The notes: a model not told the origin generated them from the sequence alone. A DNA stretch of 64,000 nucleotides from Pseudodesulfovibrio indicus (GCF_001563225.1 NZ_CP014206.1:2972001-3036000), one strand, 5' to 3'. Shown: positions 51,373 to 60,530, numbered from the stretch's first letter. Program-made: numbers and translations.

Positions 51373-52572
51373 TCAGTCTCCTGTATATTCGATGCACCGC
51401 TCGCGCCAGGCATCGATCCGTTCGCTCAGCCCAATGGCCTCCAGGCCGTCCATATCCATCTTGGAAAACGCATATGCCGACTGCTGCGGGGCCAGCTCGT
51501 GCTGCAGCACGTTGGCCACGTGGACGATGTGTCCCACCGAAAGCCCTCCGTCACACTTCCTGACCGCGTGATGACAGTAGATTCCCTCCACCACGGCCTC
51601 ATCGAAACCCCACAGGGCCATCAGATACGCGCCGATCTCGGCATGGGTCGTGCCCAGGGCCTTGCCTTCGGCTCCGACCACCGGGCCTCCCTCGGACCTC
51701 ACCAGGGACAGGACCTTGGCGTACAGGTCGCTCATGCTGGTGACGAAGACGAGCTTGCCGATATCGTGAAGCAGCCCGGCGACGAAACAGTTGTCGACAA
51801 ACACGGAGTCCTTGGACTCCATGGCGGCGATGGTCTTGGCGTAATACCCCACCTGCAGGCTGTGGCCCCACAACTTTTCCACCGAGTAGCCGTCCAATGT
51901 ATCGGCATCGAGCTGGCGCAGGAAATTGACCCCCAGGACCAATCCCTTGAGGATCTCGGTTCCCAGCAACACCGCCGCGCGGGAGGGATCGGAGACCGTC
52001 TCGTAAAAACCGAAGAATGAGGAGTTCACGACCTTGAGCAGCGTGGCGGAGATGCCGGGGTCCCGCCGGGCCAGCGCCCCTATCCGCTTCAGATCCGGCT
52101 CGACGTTGTTGAGTTCCTCGGTGATCTGCAAAAACATCTCGGGCAGGGCGGGCAGGGTGCCGATCCTGGTGACCGCCGCCCGGACCTTCTTCTCGGTCAA
52201 GATGTGCCGCAACCGGACCACTCGCCGGATGACATCGACCAGACAGCTCGAGCTGCACGGCTTGGTCAGGAACTGGTGCGCGTACTTGGTGGAGTTAAGC
52301 AGCGACTGCCTCTCCGAGTACCCGGACAGGATGATGCGCACCGTGTCGGGGCTCTCGCGCTCCACTATTTCAAGCATCTCGATTCCGTCCATGTGGGGCA
52401 TGCGCATGTCCGCGACGACCACATCGAAGGGCGCGGCGCGAATCTTCCTCAATCCCTCCTCCGCGCTGGAGGCGAACTGGCAGGTCCAGACCTTGCGCAT
52501 GGCGTGAAGCATGGACCGAAAACTGGCGAGAATGTTCTCGTCGTCGTCCACGAACAGGATATTCAACTTCAT
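51373..52572 (-). CDS. Response regulator with HDOD output domain
   Basis: 399 residues. The receiver (about 1-120) has VDDDE, VVVADMRMPHMDGIEML, ILSGYSERQS and FLTKPCS. The HDOD domain (about 140-345) has LPALPEMFLQITEELNN, ARRDPGISATLLKVVNSSFFG, the GLLHDIGKLVF-type helix and HAEIGAYLMALWGF with CHH. HDOD proteins are signalling adaptors, often without enzymatic activity. I take the ATG at 52572, since the alternative TTG at 52587 adds only five residues. It is the first gene of a four-gene signalling run. Confidence 0.9.
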   Translation of the reverse strand: MKLNILFVDDDENILASFRSMLHAMRKVWTCQFASSAEEGLRKIRAAPFDVVVADMRMPHMDGIEMLEIVERESPDTVRIILSGYSERQSLLNSTKYAHQFLTKPCSSSCLVDVIRRVVRLRHILTEKKVRAAVTRIGTLPALPEMFLQITEELNNVEPDLKRIGALARRDPGISATLLKVVNSSFFGFYETVSDPSRAAVLLGTEILKGLVLGVNFLRQLDADTLDGYSVEKLWGHSLQVGYYAKTIAAMESKDSVFVDNCFVAGLLHDIGKLVFVTSMSDLYAKVLSLVRSEGGPVVGAEGKALGTTHAEIGAYLMALWGFDEAVVEGIYCHHAVRKCDGGLSVGHIVHVANVLQHELAPQQSAYAFSKMDMDGLEAIGLSERIDAWRERCIEYTGD

Positions 52573-53148
52573 ATTCTTCACTTGCAATCGTCCCGGCGTT
52601 TCGAAACCAGTTGTTCTTTCGTGCGAGGCCGCAGCGGCCGCATCTCCATTTCAAGGTAGCATAACACCCTGCTGGTATTCCATGGCAATTATAGATCAGC
52701 GAAACTGTTCCAAAATTGCATCCGTAATTATCCCGCAGGCGCAGATCGTACAGGCTCCCCCGCCTCTTCCGAAGCTCCATGAAGGCCGCTTCCAGGCCCA
52801 GGCTCGGGCGTTGCGGGACCATCTTGCCCCCGCCGCCCGGCAGGGCACAGGACGAACAGCAACGCCGAAGCCCATCCGCGCCTTGCAACTCGATTTGCGG
52901 AACACAAAATGATCAAGGAATGCAGATCGCGACAAGAGAGAACACGCACCCAAGGAGTACGATCCGGGAAGGAAATGCGCGGCGCACAGCTGATTCAGGC
53001 GGGGCGATTCAGGGATTGGTCAGGGGGCAGGCCAGCCTGCGACGCATGCCCCGCGCGCGAGAAGCGGGCGAGGCCGGACAAAAGAAAGGGGCGGCCGAAG
53101 CCGCCCCGTAAAACTCTTTCCGTCCCGCCGCGCGGAATACACCCACGG
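52573..53148. other. Intergenic region of about 575 bases, no gene recognised
   Basis: The part next to the HDOD gene (52640-52740) is AT-rich and likely holds its promoter, though no clear boxes could be named. The remainder is GC-rich, with short open frames on both strands that lack ribosome binding sites and protein-like composition. The ssb terminator lies at the right end. A small RNA here cannot be excluded. Confidence 0.4.
53079..53107 (-). terminator. Terminator of ssb
   Basis: GGGGCGGC / GCCGCCCC with CGAA loop, then TTTCTTTT on the minus strand, 42 bases past the ssb stop. Confidence 0.88.
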
Positions 53149-53685
53149 CTAGAACGGAACGTCGTCCATGCCGCTGGCCTCGGACGGGAACGCCGGTCCG
53201 AGATCCTCGTCCTCCGGCTGCGGAGGCTGGTTGTTCTGCTGGCGGTAGTTTCCGTTCTGGGGACGGCTCTGCTGATAGTTGTTGTTCTGCTGGTAACCGC
53301 CCTGCTGCTGGTAGCCGCCCTGCTGCTGGCCGGGCTGCTGGCCTTCGGGATTGCGGTCCAACCCCTGGATGTTGTCGGCCACGATCTCGGTGGTATAGCG
53401 GTCCTGGCCGTCCTGGCCCTGCCACTTGCGGGTCTGCAACTTGCCCTCGACCAGGACCAGGCGGCCCTTGCCGATGTAGTTGTTGACGAACTCCGCCTGC
53501 TGCCGCCAGGCCACGACCCTGTGCCATTCGGTGCGCTCGACCTTCTGGCCGGTCTGGCGATCGCGGTATCCCTCGTCGGTGGCCACGGAGAAATTCGCCA
53601 CGGCCTGCCCGGAGCTGGTATAGGAAACTTTCGGGTCCTGTCCGACCCGTCCGATAATGATGACTTTATTCATGCTGCCGGCCAT
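53149..53685 (-). CDS. ssb: Single-stranded DNA-binding protein
   Basis: 178 residues. The OB-fold (about 1-112) starts MNKVIIIGRVGQDP and includes the conserved TEWHRVVAW and GKGRLVLVEGKLQTRKW. A long Gln/Gly/Asn-rich linker (about 118-155, with GGYQQQ repeats) is followed by the acidic partner-binding tip MDDVPF. AAGGAG precedes the ATG. It is last in the motA-to-ssb gene run. Confidence 0.97.
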   Translation of the reverse strand: MAGSMNKVIIIGRVGQDPKVSYTSSGQAVANFSVATDEGYRDRQTGQKVERTEWHRVVAWRQQAEFVNNYIGKGRLVLVEGKLQTRKWQGQDGQDRYTTEIVADNIQGLDRNPEGQQPGQQQGGYQQQGGYQQNNNYQQSRPQNGNYRQQNNQPPQPEDEDLGPAFPSEASGMDDVPF

Positions 53686-53728
53686 ATTTTCTCCTTGGCT
53701 GTCGGAAGTCGATTGAGTGAATGCAATA

Positions 53729-54070
53729 TCAGAATTTGGCCGCGATGTCTTCCAGCGAGTCCATGGTGTCCTCGAGCTGATAGATCAGTTTATCGGCCTC
53801 GCCGGGCTTCCATTCGCCCAGCGCCTTTTCGATGGCGATGCGCAGTTGGTCGGCCTTTTCGGCCTCTTCCTTGAGGGCCTTGGCTTGGGCGTCGGGGATC
53901 AGTCCGGCCCGGACCGCGTCGAAGACCGCGTCGGCCAGCTCCAGCACGCCCTTCTTGGGGATGGCGGAGCTGTCCTGCCAAGCCAGTTTCCAGAGAGAAG
54001 GCCAGGTCTTGCGGACCTCGTCCTCGCTGTACGTCCACGCCGAAACCCTGACCTGAAGCAGTCTGCCCAT
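53729..54070 (-). CDS. Small conserved-looking protein of unknown function
   Basis: 113 residues, not recognised. It has an N-terminal WTYSEDEVRKTWPSLWKLAW segment rich in Trp, then a predicted helical, acidic part (LELADAVFDAVRAG, KALKEEAEKADQLRIAIEKALGEW). No membrane segment, no cysteines. GGGAGG lies six bases ahead of the ATG, and it sits 22 bases after the biotinyl-like gene and 43 before ssb, so it is transcribed with them. It could be an adaptor of the carboxylase or unrelated. Confidence 0.8.
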   Translation of the reverse strand: MGRLLQVRVSAWTYSEDEVRKTWPSLWKLAWQDSSAIPKKGVLELADAVFDAVRAGLIPDAQAKALKEEAEKADQLRIAIEKALGEWKPGEADKLIYQLEDTMDSLEDIAAKF

Positions 54071-54092
54071 GGTGTGCCTCCCCTGGTTTGTC

Positions 54093-54743
54093 TTACGCCT
54101 CTTCTTCCCACTCGCTCTGGATGCGGGCGACCACGTCCTGGATCACGGTGAGCTGGTCCTCGGGGCAGACGCCGATGAGGGGCTCGCCCTCGTCAACGTT
54201 GTCCCCGCGACCGAAGTAGACGGAATAGATGATGCCCTCCGGCCCGGAATAGGCCAGGGGGGTCTCCCGCTTCATCCGGGAGACGATGAGAAATTCCATG
54301 CCCTCGTGGACTTTGACCGAGCGCTTGCCCGAGACCTTGAGCTTCTGGTCCACTTCCGGGACGAAGTAGTACTTGGCCCGCTCCGGGGCGCGGAAGAGGA
54401 AGAGCGCCTCCTGGAGGATCAGCTCGATGACTTCCTTGCGGGTCAGGTAATGCTTGATGGTCACCAGCGGCTCGCCCGCCTCCACGAACCGGCCCTCGTG
54501 CTGCGTGTGCACGGCCTCGATGACGCCCTTTTCCGGCGCCGGGATGGGCTTGCGGTTCTTCTCGCGGGTCAGGTTGGCCAGCAGGGTGCCGGGCTTCTCC
54601 TTGAAGTCGCCCGCCGGGCCGCGCACCTTGTCGTCCGGCTTCAGCCCGGCGAATTCCACCACCCCGGTGTGGGGGGCGCGGACCACGATCTCACGGTAGG
54701 GAGAGGCCTTTACCTTATCGAGTAACTCTTTAATATTAAGCAC
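54093..54743 (-). CDS. Biotin/lipoyl-domain-like protein beside acetyl-CoA carboxylase genes
   Basis: 216 residues. At least two stretches follow the biotinyl/lipoyl hammerhead pattern: GVIEAVHTQHEGRFVEAGEPLVTI (about 75-98) and GIIYSVYFGRGDNVDEGEPLIGV (about 170-192). In both, the AMKM-type acceptor lysine expected about eight residues after the GEPL proline is missing (HYL and PED instead). It may be a structural or tethering subunit, use a different acceptor, or be a diverged carrier. The GTG at 54743 has AAGGA upstream. It follows the fused carboxyltransferase gene by 74 bases, with a palindrome between. Confidence 0.78.
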   Translation of the reverse strand: MLNIKELLDKVKASPYREIVVRAPHTGVVEFAGLKPDDKVRGPAGDFKEKPGTLLANLTREKNRKPIPAPEKGVIEAVHTQHEGRFVEAGEPLVTIKHYLTRKEVIELILQEALFLFRAPERAKYYFVPEVDQKLKVSGKRSVKVHEGMEFLIVSRMKRETPLAYSGPEGIIYSVYFGRGDNVDEGEPLIGVCPEDQLTVIQDVVARIQSEWEEEA

Positions 54744-54773
54744 TATTTTTCCTTTTTATGCGATCTCGTCCGA

Positions 54774-54790
54774 GCGTGTTTCAAACACGC
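54774..54790. repeat. Palindrome between carboxyltransferase and biotinyl-like genes
   Basis: GCGTGTTTCAAACACGC: perfect eight-base arms around one C. Possible attenuator hairpin or operator inside the operon. Confidence 0.5.
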
Positions 54791-54817
54791 CGCACGCACG
54801 GGGGTGTCTCATAAAAA

Positions 54818-57085
54818 TCACCGATAGTAAAGGTTGCGCCCGCCCATGGTCAGGAGCGACTGGTGGAGGTTCTTCTTGACCTCCCGGCGGTCCCAGATGC
54901 CGTGGATGTGGCCCCTGGAGAGCGCATGATACGCCTTGTGATAGTTGGGCGGCACGGAGATGCCCGTGGTCTCGGTGATGACCCCGGGCCCGGCAAAGCC
55001 GATGTTCGAGGACTGGACAGCGAACTGGTACGGCGAACAGCCCAGGAAGGAGGCTACCGGTCCGGCGTAGGAGTTGGTGTCGTAGAGCACGAGGTACAGG
55101 CCGCCCGCGTCGATGTAGCGGCGCACGGCGATGGTGCAGCGCGGCATCTGGATGACGCCGTTCACGCCCTCCTGGATGCGGATGCCCGCCGTGCCGTGCA
55201 CGTAGGCGATGAACGGCTGCCGCTTGCGGGTGGCCCGCTCCGCCGCGCGGATGAACTTCTCGCCCTCGGCCGCGCCCACGGAGCCGCCCCTGAACGGGGC
55301 GCAGAGCACGGCCACCACGGTCTCGACCTCCTCGATGGCGGTCTCGAAGGTGATGCACGCGGACTTCAGGCCGGTCTTCTCCTTGGCCTGGTCCAGTTTG
55401 AGGTCGAACTTCTCGTACCCCAGGGGATTGACGGACTCCAGCTGCTGGTTGAACTCCTTGGCCTCGCTGTAATCGAAGACGTTCTTGAGATACCAGCGGT
55501 ACTCCATGGGAAAATGATGGCCGCAGGACGGGCAGACCCCGGCGAAATCGCCGAACAGGTCCGGCACCCACAGGTCCGGGCAGTGCTGGGTGCGCACGTT
55601 GGGACAGGTGATGGTCCGGTCCTCCTGGCTGCGCGGGCTGGTCCACGCCCACTCGCTGCCCGACAGGCACGCCCCGTCCTCCGGGCAGGAGAGCCGGGTC
55701 AGCCGGTCGGCCACGGCCTCGCCGCTGCGGGCCGCCTCGGAACCGTTGCCGGGCAGGACCCTGTCCAGGGCGCGCTTGATCGGCATGAGCACCTTGTGGC
55801 GCACCAGATGGGCCTCGGCCCCCAGGTCTTCGAACATGGCGTTGAGCCGTTTCTTCTGGCGGCCCAGGAGGTCGTAGCGCAGGAAGGAATGGGCGGCCCA
55901 GATGGTCCCCTTGGTGGCGGCCACGGCCCGGCTGAAGATGCCCGTGCCGTCCAGCCGCGCATGGCGGCTCAGGGCCCGGAACTTGCGCTGGCGCTGGTCC
56001 ACCAGCCGGTTGAGGGCCGACTGGGACAGGGTCCAGCGCATGTAGATGGACTCGGCATCGTCGGTCTTGGAGGTGCGCACGGCCATGGCCCGGTAGAGCT
56101 TCATGGGCTTGACCGAGCTGACCACCTCGTTGGTGGCCTGGATCAGCTCGCGCCGCAGCTCCCGGAAAAAGTCGTAGTGATGGGGCCGCGCGCCGAGCGG
56201 CGGCTCCTGGAGCACCCGGTCCACGTACCCGTTGGCCAGGTTGTCGTCGGCGGTGATGCACAGCTGGCGGGCGCACTTCTCGATGAGCTCCGGGGTGGCC
56301 CGCTCGCCGCCGCGCAGCCCGCCCTCGATGGCCGCCGCGCCCTCGGGCGAGATGACCGAGTAGTAGCCGTGGGAGAGCATCAGCCTGCGGTCGGCCAGCC
56401 CGATCGCCTCGGCCCCGCCGGACCCGCCCTCGGAAAACACCGAGACGACCGGCACGCGCAGCCCGGCCAGTTCGTAGAGATTGCGGGCGATCTGCTGGGC
56501 CGCGCCCGGCCAGTCCTCCACCGGATACGCGCCGGGGGTGAAGACGAAGGTGTGCACCGGAATGTTCTCGGTCTCGGCGACCTTCATGTAGTGCAGCGCC
56601 TTGGCGTTGCCCCACGGCTTGACCGAGCCGCCGTTGCGGAACGCCTCGCCGTGGCCCTTTTCCTGGCCGATGACCATGACCATCTGGTTGATGACCTTGT
56701 CACCCACCCGCCGGGAGAACACAGCGCGGGCGATGAGCATGCTGGGATCGATGTTGTACTCGCCCCGCCCGCCGATCTCGGTGTAGTTGTCGTAGACGTT
56801 TTCGAGGATGTCCTTGAGGCAGACGCGCTGGGGGTGGCGCACGATGCGCACCCGGTCCATGGGCGTCAGGGTGGTGTCGAGCTTGCGCTCGGAAAAGTCG
56901 AACAGGTCCTCGATGCGCGACAACTCCTCGCGCGAAACACCGGCCGGCCGGGACTGGTTGCGCTCCATCAGTTCGCCGAACTTGGCGGCGAGCAGCCGCA
57001 CGGAGTCGTCCTCGCGGCTGGCGAAGATGTCGCGGATGTAGGTCAGCCGGTCCTTGAGGGCCTGGATTCTTCTATCCCTGTCCAT
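54818..57085 (-). CDS. Acetyl-CoA carboxylase carboxyltransferase, alpha-beta fusion
   Basis: 755 residues combining both carboxyltransferase subunits. The N-terminal half is AccA-like: VINQMVMVIGQEKGH, then VSVFSEGGSGGAEAIGLADRRLML and YYSVISPEGAAAI. The C-terminal half is AccD-like: a zinc ribbon with cysteines in CPNVRTQHC and CPSCGHHF, followed by RKRQPFIAYVHGTAGIRIQEG and TNSYAGPVASF. Transfers carboxyl from carboxybiotin to acetyl-CoA (or a related acyl-CoA), making malonyl-CoA for fatty acids. Order alpha then beta. The ATG at 57085 is one base past the biotin carboxylase stop, with GGAG upstream. Confidence 0.9.
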   Translation of the reverse strand: MDRDRRIQALKDRLTYIRDIFASREDDSVRLLAAKFGELMERNQSRPAGVSREELSRIEDLFDFSERKLDTTLTPMDRVRIVRHPQRVCLKDILENVYDNYTEIGGRGEYNIDPSMLIARAVFSRRVGDKVINQMVMVIGQEKGHGEAFRNGGSVKPWGNAKALHYMKVAETENIPVHTFVFTPGAYPVEDWPGAAQQIARNLYELAGLRVPVVSVFSEGGSGGAEAIGLADRRLMLSHGYYSVISPEGAAAIEGGLRGGERATPELIEKCARQLCITADDNLANGYVDRVLQEPPLGARPHHYDFFRELRRELIQATNEVVSSVKPMKLYRAMAVRTSKTDDAESIYMRWTLSQSALNRLVDQRQRKFRALSRHARLDGTGIFSRAVAATKGTIWAAHSFLRYDLLGRQKKRLNAMFEDLGAEAHLVRHKVLMPIKRALDRVLPGNGSEAARSGEAVADRLTRLSCPEDGACLSGSEWAWTSPRSQEDRTITCPNVRTQHCPDLWVPDLFGDFAGVCPSCGHHFPMEYRWYLKNVFDYSEAKEFNQQLESVNPLGYEKFDLKLDQAKEKTGLKSACITFETAIEEVETVVAVLCAPFRGGSVGAAEGEKFIRAAERATRKRQPFIAYVHGTAGIRIQEGVNGVIQMPRCTIAVRRYIDAGGLYLVLYDTNSYAGPVASFLGCSPYQFAVQSSNIGFAGPGVITETTGISVPPNYHKAYHALSRGHIHGIWDRREVKKNLHQSLLTMGGRNLYYR

Positions 57086-57086
57086 A

Positions 57087-58519
57087 TCAGAACTCCAGGA
57101 GCCTTGCGGTCTTGGCCTTGAGGTATTCGATGTTGGTGTGGAATTCCTCGGTGGAACCGGCCACCCGCCCTTGCAGGCGGAGGTCGTCCAGGAATTCCAG
57201 GCCGCGTTTCTTGGCCTCGGCCAGGTCCGCGCCCCAGACGATGGCCAGGGCCAGGTTGGGGTCGTATTCCATGGGGATCTCGTAGGCCCGGTCGCGCGGA
57301 ACGTGGGTGTGGACCTGGAGCCAGTCGCGCTCGGTCCAGCCGAGTTCGGTGATGGTCCCCGCGCAGGGGGTGAACCGCTTGTCCGTGTTCTCGGCCACCA
57401 CGCGGTATTCAATGCCCACCCCTTCGAAGGAGATGTCGTCCTGGGTGTAGCGCAGCTCGTCGCCCAGGGCCAGGCGGATCTGCTCGGTGATGATGTCCAC
57501 CGGCCGGTCCTTGACCCTCGAGATGACGGCGGAAACGCCGTTCTCCACCTGGATGCGGGTGTTGACCTCCATGAGGAACGGCTCGCCGCGCGGGGTGATG
57601 ATCCACTCCCAGGTGCCCACGTTGTCGTAGCGGGTCTCGCGGGCCATGGCCAGGGAGTGCGCCGTGATGTCGTCCATCACGCCCGCCGCGTCGAAGGTGT
57701 ACGGGACCACGCCCGGCGCGAAACCCGGCGCGACCTCGATGCGCTTCTGCTTGCCCGTGGACTGGACCGAGCAGTTGCGGGTCCCGAAATGGACGTGGTG
57801 CTTGCCGTCCCGCTGGGAGACCACCTGCACCTCCAGGTGATTGAAGTCGAAGATGCGCTGCTCGATGAGCACGCCCTCGTCCCCGAAATTCCGTTTGGCG
57901 TAGTTGCGGATGCGGCGGAAGACCGAGCGGAACTCGTTGAAGTCCCCGACCTCCTCGATGCCCATACCGCCGCCGCCCGCCGCGCCGAGGCCTTGACCAT
58001 GATCACGCCGTCCACGATGCCCTGGCTGGCCTGGAACTCGAACAGGGAGGAGGCGATCTCGTCGGCCTCGATCTCGCTGTACACGGGACGGTCCGAGCCG
58101 GGCACGGTGGGCACCTTCAGGGAGCGGGCGATGCGCTTGGTGTTGATCTTGTCGCCCAGGTCCCGGATGACCCACCAGGACGGCCCGATGAACTCCATGG
58201 GCCGGTCACGGCGCACCACGCGGCGGGCGAAGCGGAAATCCTCGGCAAAGAAGCCGTAGCCCGGATGCACGGCGGTGGCTCCGCTCGCGTCGGCCACGGA
58301 AAACAGCTCATTGGCGTCCAGGTAGGAGGTGATGGTGTAGACCGCGCCATCCCCGGCCAGCTCGCGGGCGAGCCGGACATGGCCGGACGTTCTGTCCTCG
58401 CGGGTGCAGACGCAGACGAAATCCAGCCCCAGGCGGCGGCAGGCGCCCATTACCCGCATGGCGATCTCGCCGCGGTTGGCAATGAGGACCTTGTGGCGGT
58501 CGATGTTCTTGAGGGTCAC
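57087..58519 (-). pseudogene. accC: Biotin carboxylase, reading frame broken at about 57978-57982
   Basis: ATP-grasp enzyme that carboxylates biotin. The first part (GTG at 58519 to about 57983) reads VLIANRGEIAMRVMGACRRLG, HPGYGFFAE and MVKASA. After that the frame shifts, and the remainder (GGGGMGIEEV onward, with EVNTRIQVENG and NLALAIVWGADLAEA) lies in another frame to the stop at 57087. Both parts are family-like over their whole length. Removing the five bases at 57978-57982 restores the glycine loop KASA-GGGG-MG and gives about 475 residues, the usual size. It could be an assembly error in a GC run, a real mutation, or recoding. Given likely essentiality, an error is most probable. Confidence 0.88.
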
Positions 58520-58521
58520 TG

Positions 58522-58902
58522 TCAGCCTTGCTCGCGTTTCTTCTTGCGCAGGGCGATGAGCCGCTTCTGCACTTCGAGGACCAGCTTGTCGAGCTTGATC
58601 TGTTTCTGACGGTCGAGGTCCACGAAATTCAATCCGACGATGCCGTTGTCCAGGACGCGCATGGCCATGGCCGCAGCCCCGCCGAGGAACAATCTGTCCT
58701 TGATGAGCAGGTCCACCTCGAAGGTCTGCTTCTCGGCGAACCCACGTTCCTTGTCCATGACGGCGAACCCCGTGGCGCTCAAATCCATGACCTCGAGGAC
58801 GCGGCCCGTTCCGGAGAACCGGACGGTCAGCCCGGGGACCTTGGTGCGAAAGGCCTTGCGAAGCCTTTCCTCCTCTTCGGGCATGTTGATTTCAAAATCC
58901 AT
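58522..58902 (-). CDS. PilZ-domain protein
   Basis: 126 residues. The cyclic-di-GMP binding signatures are present: the RxxxR-type element RKAFRTKVPG near the N-terminus and the DLSATG element about 25 residues later. GLNFVDLDRQKQIKLDKLV closes the barrel, followed by a basic helix (RLIALRKKKR). The ATG at 58902 has GGGGGA upstream. It follows motB by 35 bases, suggesting cyclic-di-GMP control of the flagellar stator or of motility. Confidence 0.9.
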   Translation of the reverse strand: MDFEINMPEEEERLRKAFRTKVPGLTVRFSGTGRVLEVMDLSATGFAVMDKERGFAEKQTFEVDLLIKDRLFLGGAAAMAMRVLDNGIVGLNFVDLDRQKQIKLDKLVLEVQKRLIALRKKKREQG

Positions 58903-58937
58903 TTCTTCCCCCAAAGGCTATGTAAAAGCGATGGACC

Positions 58938-59687
58938 CTACTTCCCGGAAACCCGTTTTTCGAGCACGAACTCCACGCGCCGGTTCTTGGCCCGGTACTC
59001 TTCGGAGGTGTTCGGATAGAGCGGGTTGAGATAGGCCAGCCCCGTGGCCGTCAGCCGGGTGGACTCCAGCCCCATGTTGAGCAATTCGCGCAGCACGTTG
59101 ACCGCGCGCATGGCCGAAATTTCCCAGTTGTCCCGGAAGCGGGAACCGGAGCTTGGACGGACGTTGTCGGTGTACCCGATGATCTTGATGTTCTGGTCCT
59201 TGTGCTGGATGAAGAAATCCTTGAGCGCGTTGACCACCTCCACCCCCTTGGGCGAAAGGTCCACCTGGCCCGAGGCGAACATCACGTCGCCCGGCACGCG
59301 CAGGGTGATCACCCCGTCCTCGAAATTCGCGCTGACCAGCCCCTCGACGCCCTTCTTGGTCTGCAGGGTCTTGACCTCGGCGAACACCTTCCGCTGCGAC
59401 TCGATGATCTGGCGGCGCATCATGGCCTGGTCGATGAGCACCCCCGCCTCCTCCTGGGAGATGCGGCTGGTGGCGATCTTCTCCATCTTGCCCTGCAGCG
59501 CCTTGGTCACCGACGAGAAGGTCTCGGAGAACTTCTCGTTGTCCAGGGTGGACATGGAATACAGGAGCACGAAGAAGACGAGCAGGAGCATGGAGAGGTC
59601 GGCGAAGGTCGTCAACCACTCGGTGCTCTCCTCTTCCTCGTCCGTTAAGTCGAGCAGCAGATCGTCATCGTAGTCGTCTTTGCTCAT
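58938..59687 (-). CDS. motB: Flagellar motor stator protein MotB
   Basis: 249 residues. Acidic N-terminal tail, then a single membrane segment WLTTFADLSMLLLVFFVLLY with the proton-carrying Asp at D30. Plug/linker region, then the periplasmic OmpA/MotB domain (about 125-245) with DVMFASGQVDLSPKG, IKIIGYTDN and NWEISAMRAVNVLRELL. It anchors the stator to peptidoglycan. Its start overlaps the motA stop (ATGA). Confidence 0.93.
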   Translation of the reverse strand: MSKDDYDDDLLLDLTDEEEESTEWLTTFADLSMLLLVFFVLLYSMSTLDNEKFSETFSSVTKALQGKMEKIATSRISQEEAGVLIDQAMMRRQIIESQRKVFAEVKTLQTKKGVEGLVSANFEDGVITLRVPGDVMFASGQVDLSPKGVEVVNALKDFFIQHKDQNIKIIGYTDNVRPSSGSRFRDNWEISAMRAVNVLRELLNMGLESTRLTATGLAYLNPLYPNTSEEYRAKNRRVEFVLEKRVSGK

Positions 59688-60439
59688 CGCTGGGTCTCAC
59701 GTTCGACCGGGGCCAGGAACGAGGACAGCTTCTCGTAGACCAGCCGCGGGTTGTTGTTTTCAAGGATGGACTTGGCGCCCTCGAAGATGACCTCCAGGTG
59801 CAACTGCTCCTGGAGGGTGCGGGCCTTGAGCTTGGCGGCGATGGGGATGAAAAAGAGCGTGGACATGGCCGACCCGTAGAAGGTGGTCAGCAGGGCCACG
59901 GCCATGGCCGGGCCGATGGACTTGGGATCGTCGAGCTGGGAGAGCATCTGGACCAGGCCGATGAGCGTACCCATCATTCCGAAGGACGGGGCCAGGGCCG
60001 CCAGCCGCTTGAACACGTCCTGGGCCACCTGGTGGCGGCGGCGCATGGAGTTGATCTCGATGGTCAGGGTCGTGCGGATCAGGGACGGATCGGCGTTGTC
60101 CGCGATGAGCTGGCAGGATTTCTTGAGGACCATGTTCTCGGTCTGAACGTTCTCCAGGGCGATGAGCCCTTCCCGGCGGCTGATCTCGGCCACCTTGACC
60201 ATGATGTTGACCACGTCCCGGACCCGGCTCTTGCGGCCAACGAACATCTTGAACGCAGCCCGGAAGGCCTGTATGATTTCTTCGAACGGAAAGGCCACCA
60301 GGATGGAGGCGAGGGTTCCGCCGACGACGATCATCATGCCCGGAACGTTGATGAAGACATCAACCGCCCCGCCGATGATGATGGCGCCGATGATGAGCGA
60401 CAAGCCGACGGCGAGACCAAGTAGCGTCACGATATCCAT
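59684..60439 (-). CDS. motA: Flagellar motor stator protein MotA
   Basis: 251 residues, four membrane segments: two at the N-terminus (GLAVGLSLIIGAIIIGGAVD, GMMIVVGGTLASILVAF) and two near 150-205 (LAPSFGMMGTLIGLVQML, MAVALLTTFYGSAMSTLFFIPIAA). Between them is the cytoplasmic loop with charged residues that contacts the rotor. With MotB it forms the ion-driven stator; proton or sodium use is not decided. First gene of the run that continues into motB, pilZ and acc genes, divergent from purine nucleoside phosphorylase. Confidence 0.94.
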   Translation of the reverse strand: MDIVTLLGLAVGLSLIIGAIIIGGAVDVFINVPGMMIVVGGTLASILVAFPFEEIIQAFRAAFKMFVGRKSRVRDVVNIMVKVAEISRREGLIALENVQTENMVLKKSCQLIADNADPSLIRTTLTIEINSMRRRHQVAQDVFKRLAALAPSFGMMGTLIGLVQMLSQLDDPKSIGPAMAVALLTTFYGSAMSTLFFIPIAAKLKARTLQEQLHLEVIFEGAKSILENNNPRLVYEKLSSFLAPVERETQR

Positions 60440-60530
60440 AACCAGTGCCTTCCCTTGCGATTAGTCCTATCGATCCGTTAGCCAAAGCCCTACGCCCGCC
60501 CAGCAGCGGGCTCTATCCACAGGAGCCAAC

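Noticed and set aside
52588-53148. Small genes or a structured RNA in the gap between the HDOD gene and ssb
   Set aside because: Open frames lack ribosome binding sites and protein-like composition, and I found no SRP RNA, tRNA or other known RNA signature.
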